DNA from: Hyphomicrobiaceae bacterium | GTDB taxonomy: Bacteria; Pseudomonadota; Alphaproteobacteria; Rhizobiales; HXMU1428-3 | Reading direction: 5' to 3' | DNA: 13,912 bases | Assembly (NCBI GenBank): GCA_028285025.1 | Contig: JANQQH010000214.1 | Coordinates: 1-13,912 of the forward strand | Part shown: in pieces, positions 1 to 7,804 of the stretch | Numbering within the stretch: the first letter of the stretch is position 1 | How the letters are laid out: every line of letters begins with the position of its first letter | The notes under the pieces: model-generated | What the model saw: the letters and a program-made list of their open reading frames with translations, nothing else | Database searches by the model: none | Told to the model about the DNA's origin: nothing | Translations under genes and position numbers: made by a program

Positions 1-1
1 T

Positions 2-328
<327 letters not shown>

Positions 329-356
329 TCTTTACCTCGACAAGGAGACAAATCTT

Positions 357-794
357 ATGGCTATGACTAATCCTGCAAAACGGGTTACTCAGGGACAATT
401 TTCTTTCCTGCCTGACCTGACCGATGAGCAAATTACCGCTCAAATTAAATATGCTCTGCAAAATGATTGGGCTGTGAATGTGGAATATACTGATGATCCA
501 CACCCACGCAACACATACTGGGAAATGTACGGTATGCCTATGTTTGACTTGAAAGATCCTGCGGGGATCTTGATGGAAATTAATGAGTGCCGCAAAACAT
601 TTCCTGAGATGTATATTCGCGTGACTGCCTTTGATAATGCACATGGGTGGGAAGCGCCGCGGATGTCATTTATTGTGAACCGTCCTTCTCGTGAGCCTGG
701 CTTTAGATTGCATCGTCAATCACGTAATGGGCGCAATATCGGTTACTCAATTGATGCTTATGCTGCTGATAAACCTGAGGGGGAGCGCTCATAA
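357..794 (+). CDS. cbbS: RuBisCO small subunit (form IC type)
   Basis: The small subunit caps the L8S8 RuBisCO holoenzyme. The 145-residue product has the typical N-terminus [18 protein letters not shown] (9-26), then the [22 protein letters not shown] region (about 38-59). Its C-terminal extension after NRPSREPGF (108-116) is the beta-hairpin characteristic of red-type small subunits, which lines the central channel. I chose ATG 357 because AGGAG at 343-347 lies 9 bases upstream; a second ATG at 363 is possible and would remove two residues. The open frame extends upstream to 270 but that part overlaps cbbL and is not coding. It is cotranscribed with cbbL, and cbbX follows after about 88 bases. 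Confidence 0.97.
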   Translation: MAMTNPAKRVTQGQFSFLPDLTDEQITAQIKYALQNDWAVNVEYTDDPHPRNTYWEMYGMPMFDLKDPAGILMEINECRKTFPEMYIRVTAFDNAHGWEAPRMSFIVNRPSREPGFRLHRQSRNGRNIGYSIDAYAADKPEGERS

Positions 795-827
795 AGGTTT
801 TGTTTATAAAAATTGGTGGCAGGAATT

Positions 828-878
828 ATGCTGTCGGCAAAAAAACCACTGAAATTCAATCCTTTTGCCCAAAGATAA
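828..878 (+). CDS. Possible 16-codon leader ORF before cbbX
   Basis: A short frame starts at ATG 828, preceded at 5 bases by GGCAGGA, a better ribosome-binding site than anything directly ahead of cbbX. It reads [16 protein letters not shown] and stops at TAA 876-878, four bases before the likely cbbX ATG at 883. This arrangement would allow translational coupling, with ribosomes finishing the leader and reinitiating on cbbX. Alternatively it is chance, or the remnant of a longer CbbX N-terminus lost by frameshift. No homologue is recognised and a sequence this short carries little statistical weight. Confidence 0.25.
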   Translation: MLSAKKPLKFNPFAQR

Positions 879-882
879 CGAC

Positions 883-1869
883 ATGAGTGATACTGAGACA
901 TCTGAAAATGCGCTTTCACAAGATTTAGAAATTCTTCCTGATGACGCAGCGGTTGACTTGCAAGCCGAGTTTGAAAAGTCGCAAGTGCAAGAAGTTTTGG
1001 ATAAGCTTGATAATGAGTTGGTTGGACTTGTGCCGGTTAAGACCCGCATTAAAGAAATTGCTGCGCTTTTATTGGTTGATCGGTTGCGCTGCCGTTTTAG
1101 TTTATCTTCTGAGACCCCCACATTGCATATGAATTTTACTGGTAATCCTGGCACAGGTAAGACGACGGTTGCATTGCGGATGGCTGAAATTTTGCACAGG
1201 CTTGGCTATGTGCGTGAAGGGCATTTGGTTTCTGTGACCCGGGATGATTTGGTCGGCCAATATATTGGACATACTGCGCCAAAAACCAAAGCTGTGATTA
1301 AGAAGGCCATGGGCGGGGTGCTGTTTATTGACGAGGCTTACTATCTTTATAAGCCTGAAAATGAGCGCGACTATGGTGGGGAGTCTATCGAGATTTTATT
1401 GCAAGTGATGGAAAATCATCGTGATGATTTGGTGGTTATCTTGGCGGGTTATAAAGACAAGATGGATAAGTTTTTTGAAAGTAACCCTGGCATGCGTTCT
1501 CGGATTGCGCATCATCTGGACTTTCCTGATTATAGTGCAGATGAGCTTGAGCAGATTGCTGATTTGATGCTTGCCGACCAAAGCTATAAATTGAGTGATT
1601 GTGCTCGGCGGGCATTGAGTGAGTATATTCCAATTAGGACGGGGCTTCCACACTTTGCGAATGCACGTTCTATTCGTAACGCTCTTGACCGTGCACGGCT
1701 TCGTCAGGCAAACCGGCTTTTTGCGTCTGGTAATAAACAATTGAAGAAAGAAGACCTGATTACCTTGACTGAAGAAGATTTTCGTGCAAGCCGGGTTTTT
1801 CTTGATGGTAAGCTTGATGGTGACCTTGCTGATGGCACTATGAATGAAATAAAAATTGATAATAGTTGA
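883..1869 (+). CDS. cbbX: CbbX, red-type RuBisCO activase (AAA+ ATPase)
   Basis: CbbX is a hexameric AAA+ remodeller that uses ATP to free red-type RuBisCO from inhibitory sugar phosphates by tugging the large-subunit C-terminus; ribulose bisphosphate stimulates it. Counting from ATG 883 (328 residues), the sequence shows Walker A GNPGTGKT (87-94), a pore-loop YIGHT (127-131), Walker B VLFIDEAY (146-153), a sensor-type segment [12 protein letters not shown] (183-194) and arginines in NPGMRSRI (201-208). The length fits the family once a variable acidic N-terminus of roughly 45 residues is allowed for. An in-frame TTG at 865 would add six residues (MPKDND), but neither start has a convincing ribosome-binding site. 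Position directly after cbbLS is the classic context. Confidence 0.96.
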   Translation: MSDTETSENALSQDLEILPDDAAVDLQAEFEKSQVQEVLDKLDNELVGLVPVKTRIKEIAALLLVDRLRCRFSLSSETPTLHMNFTGNPGTGKTTVALRMAEILHRLGYVREGHLVSVTRDDLVGQYIGHTAPKTKAVIKKAMGGVLFIDEAYYLYKPENERDYGGESIEILLQVMENHRDDLVVILAGYKDKMDKFFESNPGMRSRIAHHLDFPDYSADELEQIADLMLADQSYKLSDCARRALSEYIPIRTGLPHFANARSIRNALDRARLRQANRLFASGNKQLKKEDLITLTEEDFRASRVFLDGKLDGDLADGTMNEIKIDNS

Positions 1870-1896
1870 TTAGTTTTTAAAACGAGAAAAACGTAC

Positions 1897-2568
1897 ATGA
1901 CAGATAATGATATCATAATTGCTCCTTCTATCCTTTCTGCTGATTTTGCCCGGCTTGGCCAAGAGGTTAAGGCTATTGATGAGGCAGGGTGTGATTGGGT
2001 GCATGTGGATGTGATGGATGGTCACTTTGTGCCCAACCTTACCTTTGGGCCATGTGTTGTTGAGGCTATTCGTCCCTTTACGAAAAAAGTTATGGATGTG
2101 CATTTGATGATTGCCCCTGCTGATCCTTATTTGGAAGCTTTTGCCAAAGCGGGTTCTGACATTATCACCGTGCATGCGGAAGCTGGGCCTCATCTTGACC
2201 GCTCATTGCAGTTTATTCGTTCTCTGGGCAAAAAGGCAGGTGTTTCGCTTAACCCTTCGACACCTGAAAGTGTCATAGAGTATGTGCTTGATAAGGTTGA
2301 TTTGATTTTGGTGATGACAGTGAACCCTGGTTTTGGCGGGCAAAGTTTCATTGAAACTCAGTGCCAAAAAATTCGTAATATAGCCAAGATGATAGGCAAT
2401 CGTCCTATTCACTTGGAAGTTGATGGCGGGGTTAATCCTGATACTGTTCATTTCGTGGCTGAAGCTGGTGCCAATGCTTTGGTTGCCGGCTCTGGTGTGT
2501 TTAAAGGCGGAAAATACCGAGAAAATATTGAAGCCATTCGTGCCGGTGCTTTGGCCGCTCGCGGTTAA
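1897..2568 (+). CDS. rpe: Ribulose-phosphate 3-epimerase
   Basis: The 223-residue TIM-barrel enzyme interconverts D-ribulose 5-phosphate and D-xylulose 5-phosphate, feeding the regeneration arm of the Calvin cycle; in cbb operons it is often called cbbE. Visible landmarks are APSILSADF (9-17), the metal and catalytic segment [12 protein letters not shown] (36-47), DVHLMI with H69, [10 protein letters not shown] (140-149), the second catalytic aspartate in EVDGGVN (174-180, D176), and the phosphate-binding GSGVFKG (198-204). All expected residues are present and the length is standard. It lies 27 bases after cbbX and 37 before the phosphoglycolate phosphatase, consistent with one operon. The upstream ribosome-binding site is weak. 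It could serve the pentose phosphate pathway as well. Confidence 0.96.
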   Translation: MTDNDIIIAPSILSADFARLGQEVKAIDEAGCDWVHVDVMDGHFVPNLTFGPCVVEAIRPFTKKVMDVHLMIAPADPYLEAFAKAGSDIITVHAEAGPHLDRSLQFIRSLGKKAGVSLNPSTPESVIEYVLDKVDLILVMTVNPGFGGQSFIETQCQKIRNIAKMIGNRPIHLEVDGGVNPDTVHFVAEAGANALVAGSGVFKGGKYRENIEAIRAGALAARG

Positions 2569-2605
2569 TTTTCCCAATCAGATATAATTTATAGGATTAG
2601 GTGAG

Positions 2606-3286
2606 ATGCAAAAAGAGTGGCCCAAAGCGGTGATTATGGATTTGGATGGAACGCTTATTGACAGTGCACCTGATATTGGCAATGCGCTTAATAAAGCCTT
2701 GGTGGATGCTGGCATTGCCCCTTTTTCACTTGACGAAGTGCGCTTTATGATCGGCGGTGGGGTGCTAAAATTGGTTGAGCGTGCTTTTGAAGCACGTGCT
2801 TTGCCGTTAGATGATCGTTTGCAATCGGTAATTGATGGGGTCATGAATTATTACACCGCTGAGCCGGCTGTTGAGACGACTGTTTATGAAGGCGTTGAAT
2901 TTGTTCTCAATACATTAAAAGAGCAAAGACTAAAAGTTGGCTTGTGTACGAATAAACCACAAAATATTACTGAGTTGGTGTTAGAGACTTTGGGATTGAC
3001 CAAATATTTTGATGTCATTGTTGGTAGCACAGCCGATACGCCGCGCAAGCCAGATCCATTAACCATCAATATGTGCGTTAAAAAATTGGGCTTGAATGCA
3101 GATGACTGTTTGCTGGTTGGTGATAGTGTTGCCGATAAAGGGGCAGCTGAGCGGGCTGATATGACTGTGTTCTTGGTGGAATATGGCTATCACAAGAACC
3201 CTGTAGCTGAACTGGAGCCTGATGCGACCTTAGTCAAAATAACAGATTTGCTGACCCATTTGTTTCCCGCGTTAGAAACCTCGTAA
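2606..3286 (+). CDS. gph: Phosphoglycolate phosphatase (HAD superfamily)
   Basis: This 226-residue HAD hydrolase most likely dephosphorylates 2-phosphoglycolate, the toxic product of RuBisCO oxygenation, and would be called cbbZ in this setting. Motif I is MDLDGTLIDS (11-20) with nucleophile D12 and acid/base D14. Motif II is CTNKP (114-118) with T115. Motif III is K148 in RKPDP. Motif IV is VGDSVAD (171-177). A helical cap between motifs I and II (about 20-100) fits the phosphoglycolate phosphatase group. AGGTGAG and a second AGGA lie just ahead of ATG 2606. Substrate is assigned from operon context, since HAD sequences alone do not fix it. It is the last intact gene of the cbb block. Confidence 0.92.
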   Translation: MQKEWPKAVIMDLDGTLIDSAPDIGNALNKALVDAGIAPFSLDEVRFMIGGGVLKLVERAFEARALPLDDRLQSVIDGVMNYYTAEPAVETTVYEGVEFVLNTLKEQRLKVGLCTNKPQNITELVLETLGLTKYFDVIVGSTADTPRKPDPLTINMCVKKLGLNADDCLLVGDSVADKGAAERADMTVFLVEYGYHKNPVAELEPDATLVKITDLLTHLFPALETS

Positions 3287-3293
3287 AATTTAG

Positions 3294-3798
3294 GAACTTA
3301 ATGATGGTGTTATAGGCGTTATTATTGAATTGCCCTTTGATATAAAAGAGCTGTTCGCAGAGATGCGTGCGGCCAATATGCCTCTTGCCATTACCATCAC
3401 GACTAGTTTGTAGACTTGTTGAACGCGTTATTAAGGCCACATTAGGGGGAGAAGGGTTGTCTTGGTTTGCGTTGTATGTAATATGTCACTGAATTTCCAA
3501 TAGAACAAGATCCTTAGATTTATGAACTTGGTTTTCATGATGAGAATTTGCTAACGGATTCTAGCCATGAGATTGGACATGTCCCACAAGGTTTGGCCTT
3601 TTCATTTGGCGCTGGTCTTACAACGATTATTACTGAAAGTGCCTATTCGGCGGCTAAAGATTTTGCCGGCGCACTAAAATGATTGGCATGGATCGCCCTG
3701 GGCTAATTTTGGCTGATGTGTAACACTGGTTTGAAATGGTCAATGTCTCATTTAAAGGTTTGTACCAACTGATAATGGCCAAAGCCCTTGATTTTTGA
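3294..3798 (+). pseudogene. Decayed unidentified + strand gene (several frameshifts and stops)
   Basis: This stretch between gph and the next gene has no long ORF, but protein-like segments follow one another in changing frames. Segment 1 (3294-3410, frame of 3294) contains VIIELPFDIKELFAEMRAAN and stops at TAG 3411. Segment 2 (3412-3489) contains RLVERVIKATLGGEGLSWFA in the next frame. Segment 3 (3488-3679) has an internal TAG at 3515 and then HEIGHVPQGLAFSFGAGLTT and ESAYSAAKDFAGAL. Segment 4 (3679-3795) contains MIGMDRPGLILADV, a TAA at 3721, then MVNVSFKGLYQLIMAKALDF. Amino-acid composition stays natural throughout, so this looks like a single gene of about 165 codons that has lost its frame. 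I do not recognise the family. Part of it could be chance. Confidence 0.55.
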
Positions 3799-3832
3799 TA
3801 GAAAAGACCGACAGATTCTACTAGTTGGTAGA

Positions 3833-3838
3833 GGGAGG
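3833..3838 (+). promoter_or_regulatory. Strong Shine-Dalgarno deciding a GTG start
   Basis: GGGAGG at 3833-3838 sits 5 bases before GTG 3844. It is the clearest ribosome-binding site in the window and argues that the secreted protein downstream is truly translated from the GTG. Confidence 0.7.
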
Positions 3839-3843
3839 CTTTT

Positions 3844-4311
3844 GTGTCCAATCACTGTATTAAAATCAGTCTTATTTTATGTTTATTTGTTTGGTGCGTG
3901 GTTTGTGCAGGCTTTGGCCAACAAGACAAAGCACTTGCAAACCAAAAAATTGAAGCTGCTCAGCTTTGCTTGGCTGGGTTGACGAGAGAATTTTCTTGGG
4001 ATTTGGATAAAGGGGCTCAAAAACGATCTAATGGTACTTATTCTCATAGTAATGGGAATATTCATGTGTTTAGATCTCGCCTAGGGTCTGTGATGTGTAA
4101 GGTTGAGCGCAATAGAATCATTTGGGCCAATGCAAGTGGTCGGTGGCGTGATCGTTCTTTGGATACCTACATTAGCTACCAAATAGAGGGGCCTAAAGTT
4201 ATTATTCACCGGCGCTTTTCAGACGGCACCGTAGACCAATTCAGCTATCAAAAATCGAACTTGCTGTATCATTTGCCAGTTAGCAAAACGTGTGTTCCTG
4301 CTCTGAAGTGA
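3844..4311 (+). CDS. Small secreted protein of unknown function next to soxXA
   Basis: The 155-residue product is not a family I recognise. The first 25-32 residues form a signal peptide with a hydrophobic core (ISLILCLFVWCVVC), with probable cleavage near the ALA at 30-32 or slightly earlier; a lipobox is not convincing. The mature part is mixed polar and probably beta-rich, with cysteines at 42, 85 and 150 and a basic cluster (GRWRDRS, about 99-105). GTG 3844 is supported by a strong ribosome-binding site. It lies upstream of soxX and downstream of a decayed gene, so a periplasmic role linked to thiosulfate oxidation is possible but is only guilt by association. There is no CXXCH, so it is not a c-type cytochrome. 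Confidence 0.75.
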   Translation: MSNHCIKISLILCLFVWCVVCAGFGQQDKALANQKIEAAQLCLAGLTREFSWDLDKGAQKRSNGTYSHSNGNIHVFRSRLGSVMCKVERNRIIWANASGRWRDRSLDTYISYQIEGPKVIIHRRFSDGTVDQFSYQKSNLLYHLPVSKTCVPALK

Positions 4312-4436
4312 CTGTTTGGCCCCTATTAAATAGCTTTTTTAAGGTCACTTTGTTTCACGATGGCGAGAGCTCAGAACAAGGCCCCTTGTTTGTAAAAGGA
4401 GATCGTGCTTTGGTAGGGATAAAACAATTTAAATAG
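4308..4436 (+). CDS. Doubtful 42-codon ORF or gene remnant before soxX
   Basis: A GTG at 4308 overlaps the preceding TGA as GTGA and opens a frame to TAG 4434-4436. The product has a protein-like middle (SFFKVTLFHDGESSEQGPLF) and ends in VGIKQFK. It may be a translationally coupled small protein, or another scrap of decayed sequence like that at 3294-3798. A start further upstream in this frame would overlap the previous gene more deeply. No homologue is recognised. Non-coding spacer is the default alternative. Confidence 0.2.
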   Translation: MTVWPLLNSFFKVTLFHDGESSEQGPLFVKGDRALVGIKQFK

Positions 4437-4451
4437 ATTGTTGGCTGCTTT

Positions 4452-4976
4452 ATGGACGTTCATTTGCAAAAAAATTATAGGCTCTTTTTTACCATGTTTG
4501 GCGCTGTTAGCTTAGTGGTTGCAAATCCATTCACATTGTTAGCGCAAGACAGTAAACAGTCTTTGGTGAATTATGAAATTGTAGATGTGATCCAGTCCAA
4601 ATCAATCCCTAAATCTTTAACAGGTAAGCGGGGTGACAAAAAGCGTGGTGAAGCGTTGATGATCCAGCGTTCAAAGGGCAATTGTTTGGCGTGTCATCAG
4701 GTCAGCTTATTTGAGGAAAAGGCGAAAACAGATCCCAATGCTTATGGTGATATGGGTGAGGTTGGGCCAACCCTGGATAAGGTTGCTAAGCGCTATAAGG
4801 AAGGCCAATTACGGTTATTGTTGGTGGATGCTAAGCAAGTGTTTCCAGAGACAATCATGCCTTCTTTTTACCGAGTAGAAAATTTGCATCGGGTTGGTAA
4901 AAAATTTAAAGATAAGCCAATTCTGGGCCCTCAAGAGATAGAAGATGTCTTAAGCTTTTTGCTGTCGTTGAAATAG
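4452..4976 (+). CDS. soxX: SoxX, c-type cytochrome subunit of the SoxXA complex
   Basis: SoxX is the electron-accepting monoheme cytochrome of SoxXA, which oxidatively attaches thiosulfate to the SoxY carrier cysteine in the periplasm. The 174-residue product has a signal peptide (K7 and R10, hydrophobic 11-29, cleavage after LLA at 31). One heme-binding motif CLACH (78-82) follows. The family's GEVGPTLDKVAKRY lies at 102-115, and TIMPSFYRV holds the probable axial methionine M136. ATG 4452 lacks a clear ribosome-binding site; ATG 4494 would lose the basic start of the signal peptide and is less likely. soxA starts 12 bases after its stop, so the two are cotranscribed. Confidence 0.93.
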   Translation: MDVHLQKNYRLFFTMFGAVSLVVANPFTLLAQDSKQSLVNYEIVDVIQSKSIPKSLTGKRGDKKRGEALMIQRSKGNCLACHQVSLFEEKAKTDPNAYGDMGEVGPTLDKVAKRYKEGQLRLLLVDAKQVFPETIMPSFYRVENLHRVGKKFKDKPILGPQEIEDVLSFLLSLK

Positions 4977-4988
4977 GAACCAAAAAAA

Positions 4989-5804
4989 TTGAGTCAGCGT
5001 CTTATAATTTGCGTTATGCTTTTGTGCCTTCCCAGTTTTACAGCTTTTGCTGGTGATGGGCGCGAAAAGTCTGTTGCTCCGCTTGATGGCGATAATCCCT
5101 TGTCTAATCTTTGGTCAGGTTTTTACTATGCTAAGCCTCAGACCAAGCAAATGCAGTTGGATGATTTTGAAAACCCTGGTTTGTTATATGTTGAAGAGGG
5201 TGCCGATATTTGGAACAGCCGTGCTGGTGAGGCGAAAAAATCATGTGCGTCGTGCCACGGCAAGGGAGATGTTTCCATGAAGGAAGCTGGTGCGCGCTAT
5301 CCGGTATATTCTGCACGGTTGAAAAAGCTTGTTAATCTTGAACAACGGATTAATCTTTGCCGTACCGATTTTCAAAAAGCGTCTGCATTTAAATATGAAT
5401 CGCGCGAATTGTTGTCTTTAACCGCTTTTGTGCGCCATCAATCCAAGGGGGTGCCGGTGCGGGTTAATATAAAAGGGGCGGCCAAACCATTTTTTGAAAA
5501 GGGCAAAGCTTTTTATTATCAAAGGCGTGGCCAGCTTGATATGGCGTGTAATCACTGTCATGAAGACAATTATGGCAAATATATTCGCTCTAATCTATTA
5601 AGCCAGGGCCAGGCCAATGGGTTTCCAACCTATCGTTTGAAATGGCAAGGGCTCGGCTCATTGCATCGCCGGTTTCGGGGGTGTAATAGCCAAGTGCGGG
5701 CAACGCCTTTTGCCTTTGGGGCAGATGAATATGTGAATTTGGAACTTTATTTGAATTGGCGTGGTTCTGGCCTTGAGGTGGAGACGCCGGCTGTTCGTAA
5801 TTAA
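4989..5804 (+). CDS. soxA: SoxA, diheme c-type cytochrome subunit of the SoxXA complex
   Basis: SoxA carries the active site at which thiosulfate is joined to SoxY. The 271-residue product has a signal peptide (cleavage near FAFAG, about 21). The first heme motif is CASCH (86-90) with a probable thiolate ligand C124 in INLCRTD. The second is CNHCH (187-191), with the catalytic cysteine C232 in RFRGCNSQVRA, which in characterised SoxA proteins is modified to a persulfide. Keeping both heme motifs marks the diheme type; some SoxA proteins have lost one. The start is TTG 4989, preceded by AGGAA at about 10 bases and close behind soxX. The genes for the SoxYZ carrier and SoxB are not in the window. 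Confidence 0.95.
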   Translation: MSQRLIICVMLLCLPSFTAFAGDGREKSVAPLDGDNPLSNLWSGFYYAKPQTKQMQLDDFENPGLLYVEEGADIWNSRAGEAKKSCASCHGKGDVSMKEAGARYPVYSARLKKLVNLEQRINLCRTDFQKASAFKYESRELLSLTAFVRHQSKGVPVRVNIKGAAKPFFEKGKAFYYQRRGQLDMACNHCHEDNYGKYIRSNLLSQGQANGFPTYRLKWQGLGSLHRRFRGCNSQVRATPFAFGADEYVNLELYLNWRGSGLEVETPAVRN

Positions 5805-5862
5805 AACGCCTCGATTTTATCTATATGATCTTAATTAAAGTTGTTTTATTGGAGCTAAAATT

Positions 5863-6690
5863 TTGGCTGACATTTTGATATATTTCTTTGTGATGCTTGC
5901 TGGCTTGCTTAGTTTTCTGTCCCCTTGTGTGTTGCCGCTTGTTCCGCCTTATTTGTGTTATCTTGGCGGCGTCACCTTTGATGAATTGGCTCACTCAGAA
6001 GAGCGTATCAGCCGTGATGTTCATTGGCGCATCATTTTTGCTTCCTTAATGTTTGTGTTGGGTTTTACCACCATTTTTGTGGCGTTGGGCGCCAGTGCTT
6101 CTGCGCTGGGGGTTTTGTTGCATAGTCATAAAATTATTCTCACCCAAATTGCTGGGGCCGTCATCATTTTATTTGGCTTGCAATTTTTAGGGGTGTTTCA
6201 AATCGGCTTTTTGCAAAGAGACAGCCGGATGCAAACCAGTTCTTCAAGTGTGGGGATTATTGGCGCCTATGTTATGGGGCTGGCTTTTGCCTTTGGTTGG
6301 ACCCCTTGTATAGGCCCGATCTTGGCGCCTGTGCTGTCCATTGCGGCCAATTGTACCCAAGATATGAGCCGGGGCATCATTTTGCTGCTGTTTTATTCCA
6401 TTGGGCTGGGTATTCCGTTTATTTTGGCTGCGATTGGCATTAAATCTTTTTTGCGATTTTTGAAGCGGTTTCAAAAACATTTGGGGCTCATGGAAAAAAT
6501 TGTTGGCCTGTTACTCATTTTTATTGGCTTCCTGTTTATTAATTCCACTCTTGATTGGTGGGGCAGTTGGATTTCTCTTAATGGCTTGTCGTCCTGGTTG
6601 TTGGAGAATTTTGAATGGATGCAATCAGTTGAACAATGGTTTGTGCCAGATGATTTGGCAGATGAGATTTTAAAGAAAAATGCCTGCTGA
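5863..6690 (+). CDS. ccdA: CcdA/SoxV-type transmembrane thiol-disulfide transporter
   Basis: The 275-residue integral membrane protein belongs to the CcdA/DsbD-beta family, which moves electrons from cytoplasmic thioredoxin to periplasmic thiol proteins. Six or more hydrophobic segments are visible. The two redox cysteines sit in the expected places: C22 in LSPCVLPLVPPYL on the first helix and C149 in FGWTPCIGPILAP on the fourth. The start is TTG 5863 with GGAG 8 bases upstream. Immediately behind soxXA it could act like SoxV, keeping SoxY reactivated through a SoxW-type thioredoxin, or serve cytochrome c maturation by reducing heme-site cysteines. No thioredoxin partner is encoded beside it. 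It has a tail of about 45 residues rich in W and E after the last helix (231-275). Confidence 0.9.
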   Translation: MADILIYFFVMLAGLLSFLSPCVLPLVPPYLCYLGGVTFDELAHSEERISRDVHWRIIFASLMFVLGFTTIFVALGASASALGVLLHSHKIILTQIAGAVIILFGLQFLGVFQIGFLQRDSRMQTSSSSVGIIGAYVMGLAFAFGWTPCIGPILAPVLSIAANCTQDMSRGIILLLFYSIGLGIPFILAAIGIKSFLRFLKRFQKHLGLMEKIVGLLLIFIGFLFINSTLDWWGSWISLNGLSSWLLENFEWMQSVEQWFVPDDLADEILKKNAC

Positions 6691-7540
6691 TCATGAACAT
6701 AAGAAATCACCAATTGTGCTCACCATTGCTGGTTCAGACAGTTCTGGAGGGGCTGGCATTCAGGCGGATTTGAAAACATTTGCCGCTTTTGATTGTTTTG
6801 GCATGTCTGTACTCACCGCCATTACCGCGCAAAACAGCCAAGGCATTGATTTGGTGCATGTGTTGCCTAAAGAGGTGGTGCGCGCGCAATTGAAAGCGAT
6901 CTTAGATGATTATCCGATAGCGGCGATAAAAATCGGCATGGTTGGCACAAAGGAGATTGCTGAGCTTTTAGCGCAGCAATTGGGCCCGTTAAAAAATGTG
7001 CCTCTTATTGTTGATACGCCGCTTGTTTCCACCACACAAGGTGCTTTGGCGCAAGAGGGTGTGGTTGAAGCTTTGTTGGCGCATTTGTTTCCTCTTGCCT
7101 GGTTGGTCACTCCAAACCTTGATGAAGCCGGGGTCTTTTTAAACAAAGGGGTGGAACGCTCAGTTGAAGAAATGACTGAGCAAGCCATAGAGCTTAAACA
7201 GTTTGGCTCACGTGCGGTATTGTTAAAAGGGGGGCATTTACAAGGTTTTGAAGACGATCTTGGGGCAAGGGATGTTTTTTATGATGGGACGGTGCTAGAA
7301 ACATTGACAGCACCTTGGGTAAATGTGTCGCATACGCATGGCACAGGCTGTGTGTTAGCGTCTGCCATCGCTGCACTGGTGGCAAAAAATGAAATGTTTG
7401 GGTGCAATAAACCATTTGTGAAGATGGTTAATGATGCCAAGAAATGGCTAGCTGAATGTTTGGCCCTTTCAAGCGATATGGGGCTTGGAAGCGGTTCTGG
7501 ACCCGTTAGGATCTCTAAATTGCCTAAATTTACAGATTAA
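6680..7540 (+). CDS. thiD: Hydroxymethylpyrimidine / phosphomethylpyrimidine kinase
   Basis: ThiD phosphorylates HMP and then HMP-phosphate to give HMP-pyrophosphate for thiamine synthesis. The 286-residue ribokinase-fold protein shows AGSDSSGGAGIQADLKTF (17-34), LTAITAQNSQG (45-55), LLKGGH with K183 (181-186), and the anion-hole motif HTHGTGC (218-224) with C224 as the likely base. The segment that usually reads D(P/T)VM...SG is DTPLVSTTQG (112-121) here, an unusual variant. The gene overlaps ccdA by 11 bases and has only a weak ribosome-binding site, implying translational coupling. A thiamine gene tied to ccdA has no obvious pathway reason. Slight divergence leaves open a salvage or pyridoxal-kinase-like role. 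Confidence 0.9.
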   Translation: MPADHEHKKSPIVLTIAGSDSSGGAGIQADLKTFAAFDCFGMSVLTAITAQNSQGIDLVHVLPKEVVRAQLKAILDDYPIAAIKIGMVGTKEIAELLAQQLGPLKNVPLIVDTPLVSTTQGALAQEGVVEALLAHLFPLAWLVTPNLDEAGVFLNKGVERSVEEMTEQAIELKQFGSRAVLLKGGHLQGFEDDLGARDVFYDGTVLETLTAPWVNVSHTHGTGCVLASAIAALVAKNEMFGCNKPFVKMVNDAKKWLAECLALSSDMGLGSGSGPVRISKLPKFTD

Positions 7541-7571
7541 TTAAGTGTATTGTAAAATTGAGATAAAAAAG

Positions 7572-7592
7572 GTTCATTAGCGTTTAATGAAC
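7572..7592 (+). repeat. Perfect inverted repeat after thiD
   Basis: GTTCATTA at 7572-7579 and TAATGAAC at 7585-7592 form an 8-bp stem with a 5-base loop, 32 bases after the thiD stop. There is no T-run on its 3' side on the + strand; on the - strand the hairpin is followed by six Ts, but no gene there needs a terminator. It may be a weak terminator of the sox-thiD unit or a protein-binding operator. Confidence 0.5.
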
Positions 7593-7622
7593 GATATTTA
7601 ACTTTACAGTCGGGTTCTTGTA

Positions 7623-7666
7623 AACCATAACTCTGGCAAATTCGTGCAATTATGGATTTTATGGTT
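7623..7666 (+). promoter_or_regulatory. Inverted repeat region upstream of the RND gene
   Basis: AACCATAA (7623-7630) is matched by TTATGGTT (7659-7666), an exact 8-base inverted repeat with a 28-base spacer. A further TTATGG at 7650-7655 gives a closely spaced direct repeat. This lies in the 264-base non-coding stretch before the transporter gene and could be a regulator-binding array. In AT-rich spacer such matches can also arise by chance. I see no clear promoter or coding sequence in the rest of 7541-7804. Confidence 0.3.
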
Positions 7667-7804
7667 AGAACTTAAAGGAGATGAGGCAGGCTTATTAATT
7701 GGCCCTCATATCTTTTGGCTAATGGTTAACACTTACCAGTTTTTGGTGAATTTTTTTGGATTGATCTCTTGGATTAAACCGTAAAGAGAGCAAAGACATT
7801 TGTT

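Noticed and set aside
3788..3982. 64-codon frame overlapping the start of the secreted protein
   Set aside because: The overlapping GTG 3844 frame has the strong ribosome-binding site and a proper signal peptide; this one is its out-of-frame shadow.
4323..4340. CTATTAAATAG followed by six Ts as a terminator after the secreted protein gene
   Set aside because: The stem is only 4-5 A/T-rich pairs with almost no loop, too weak to call.
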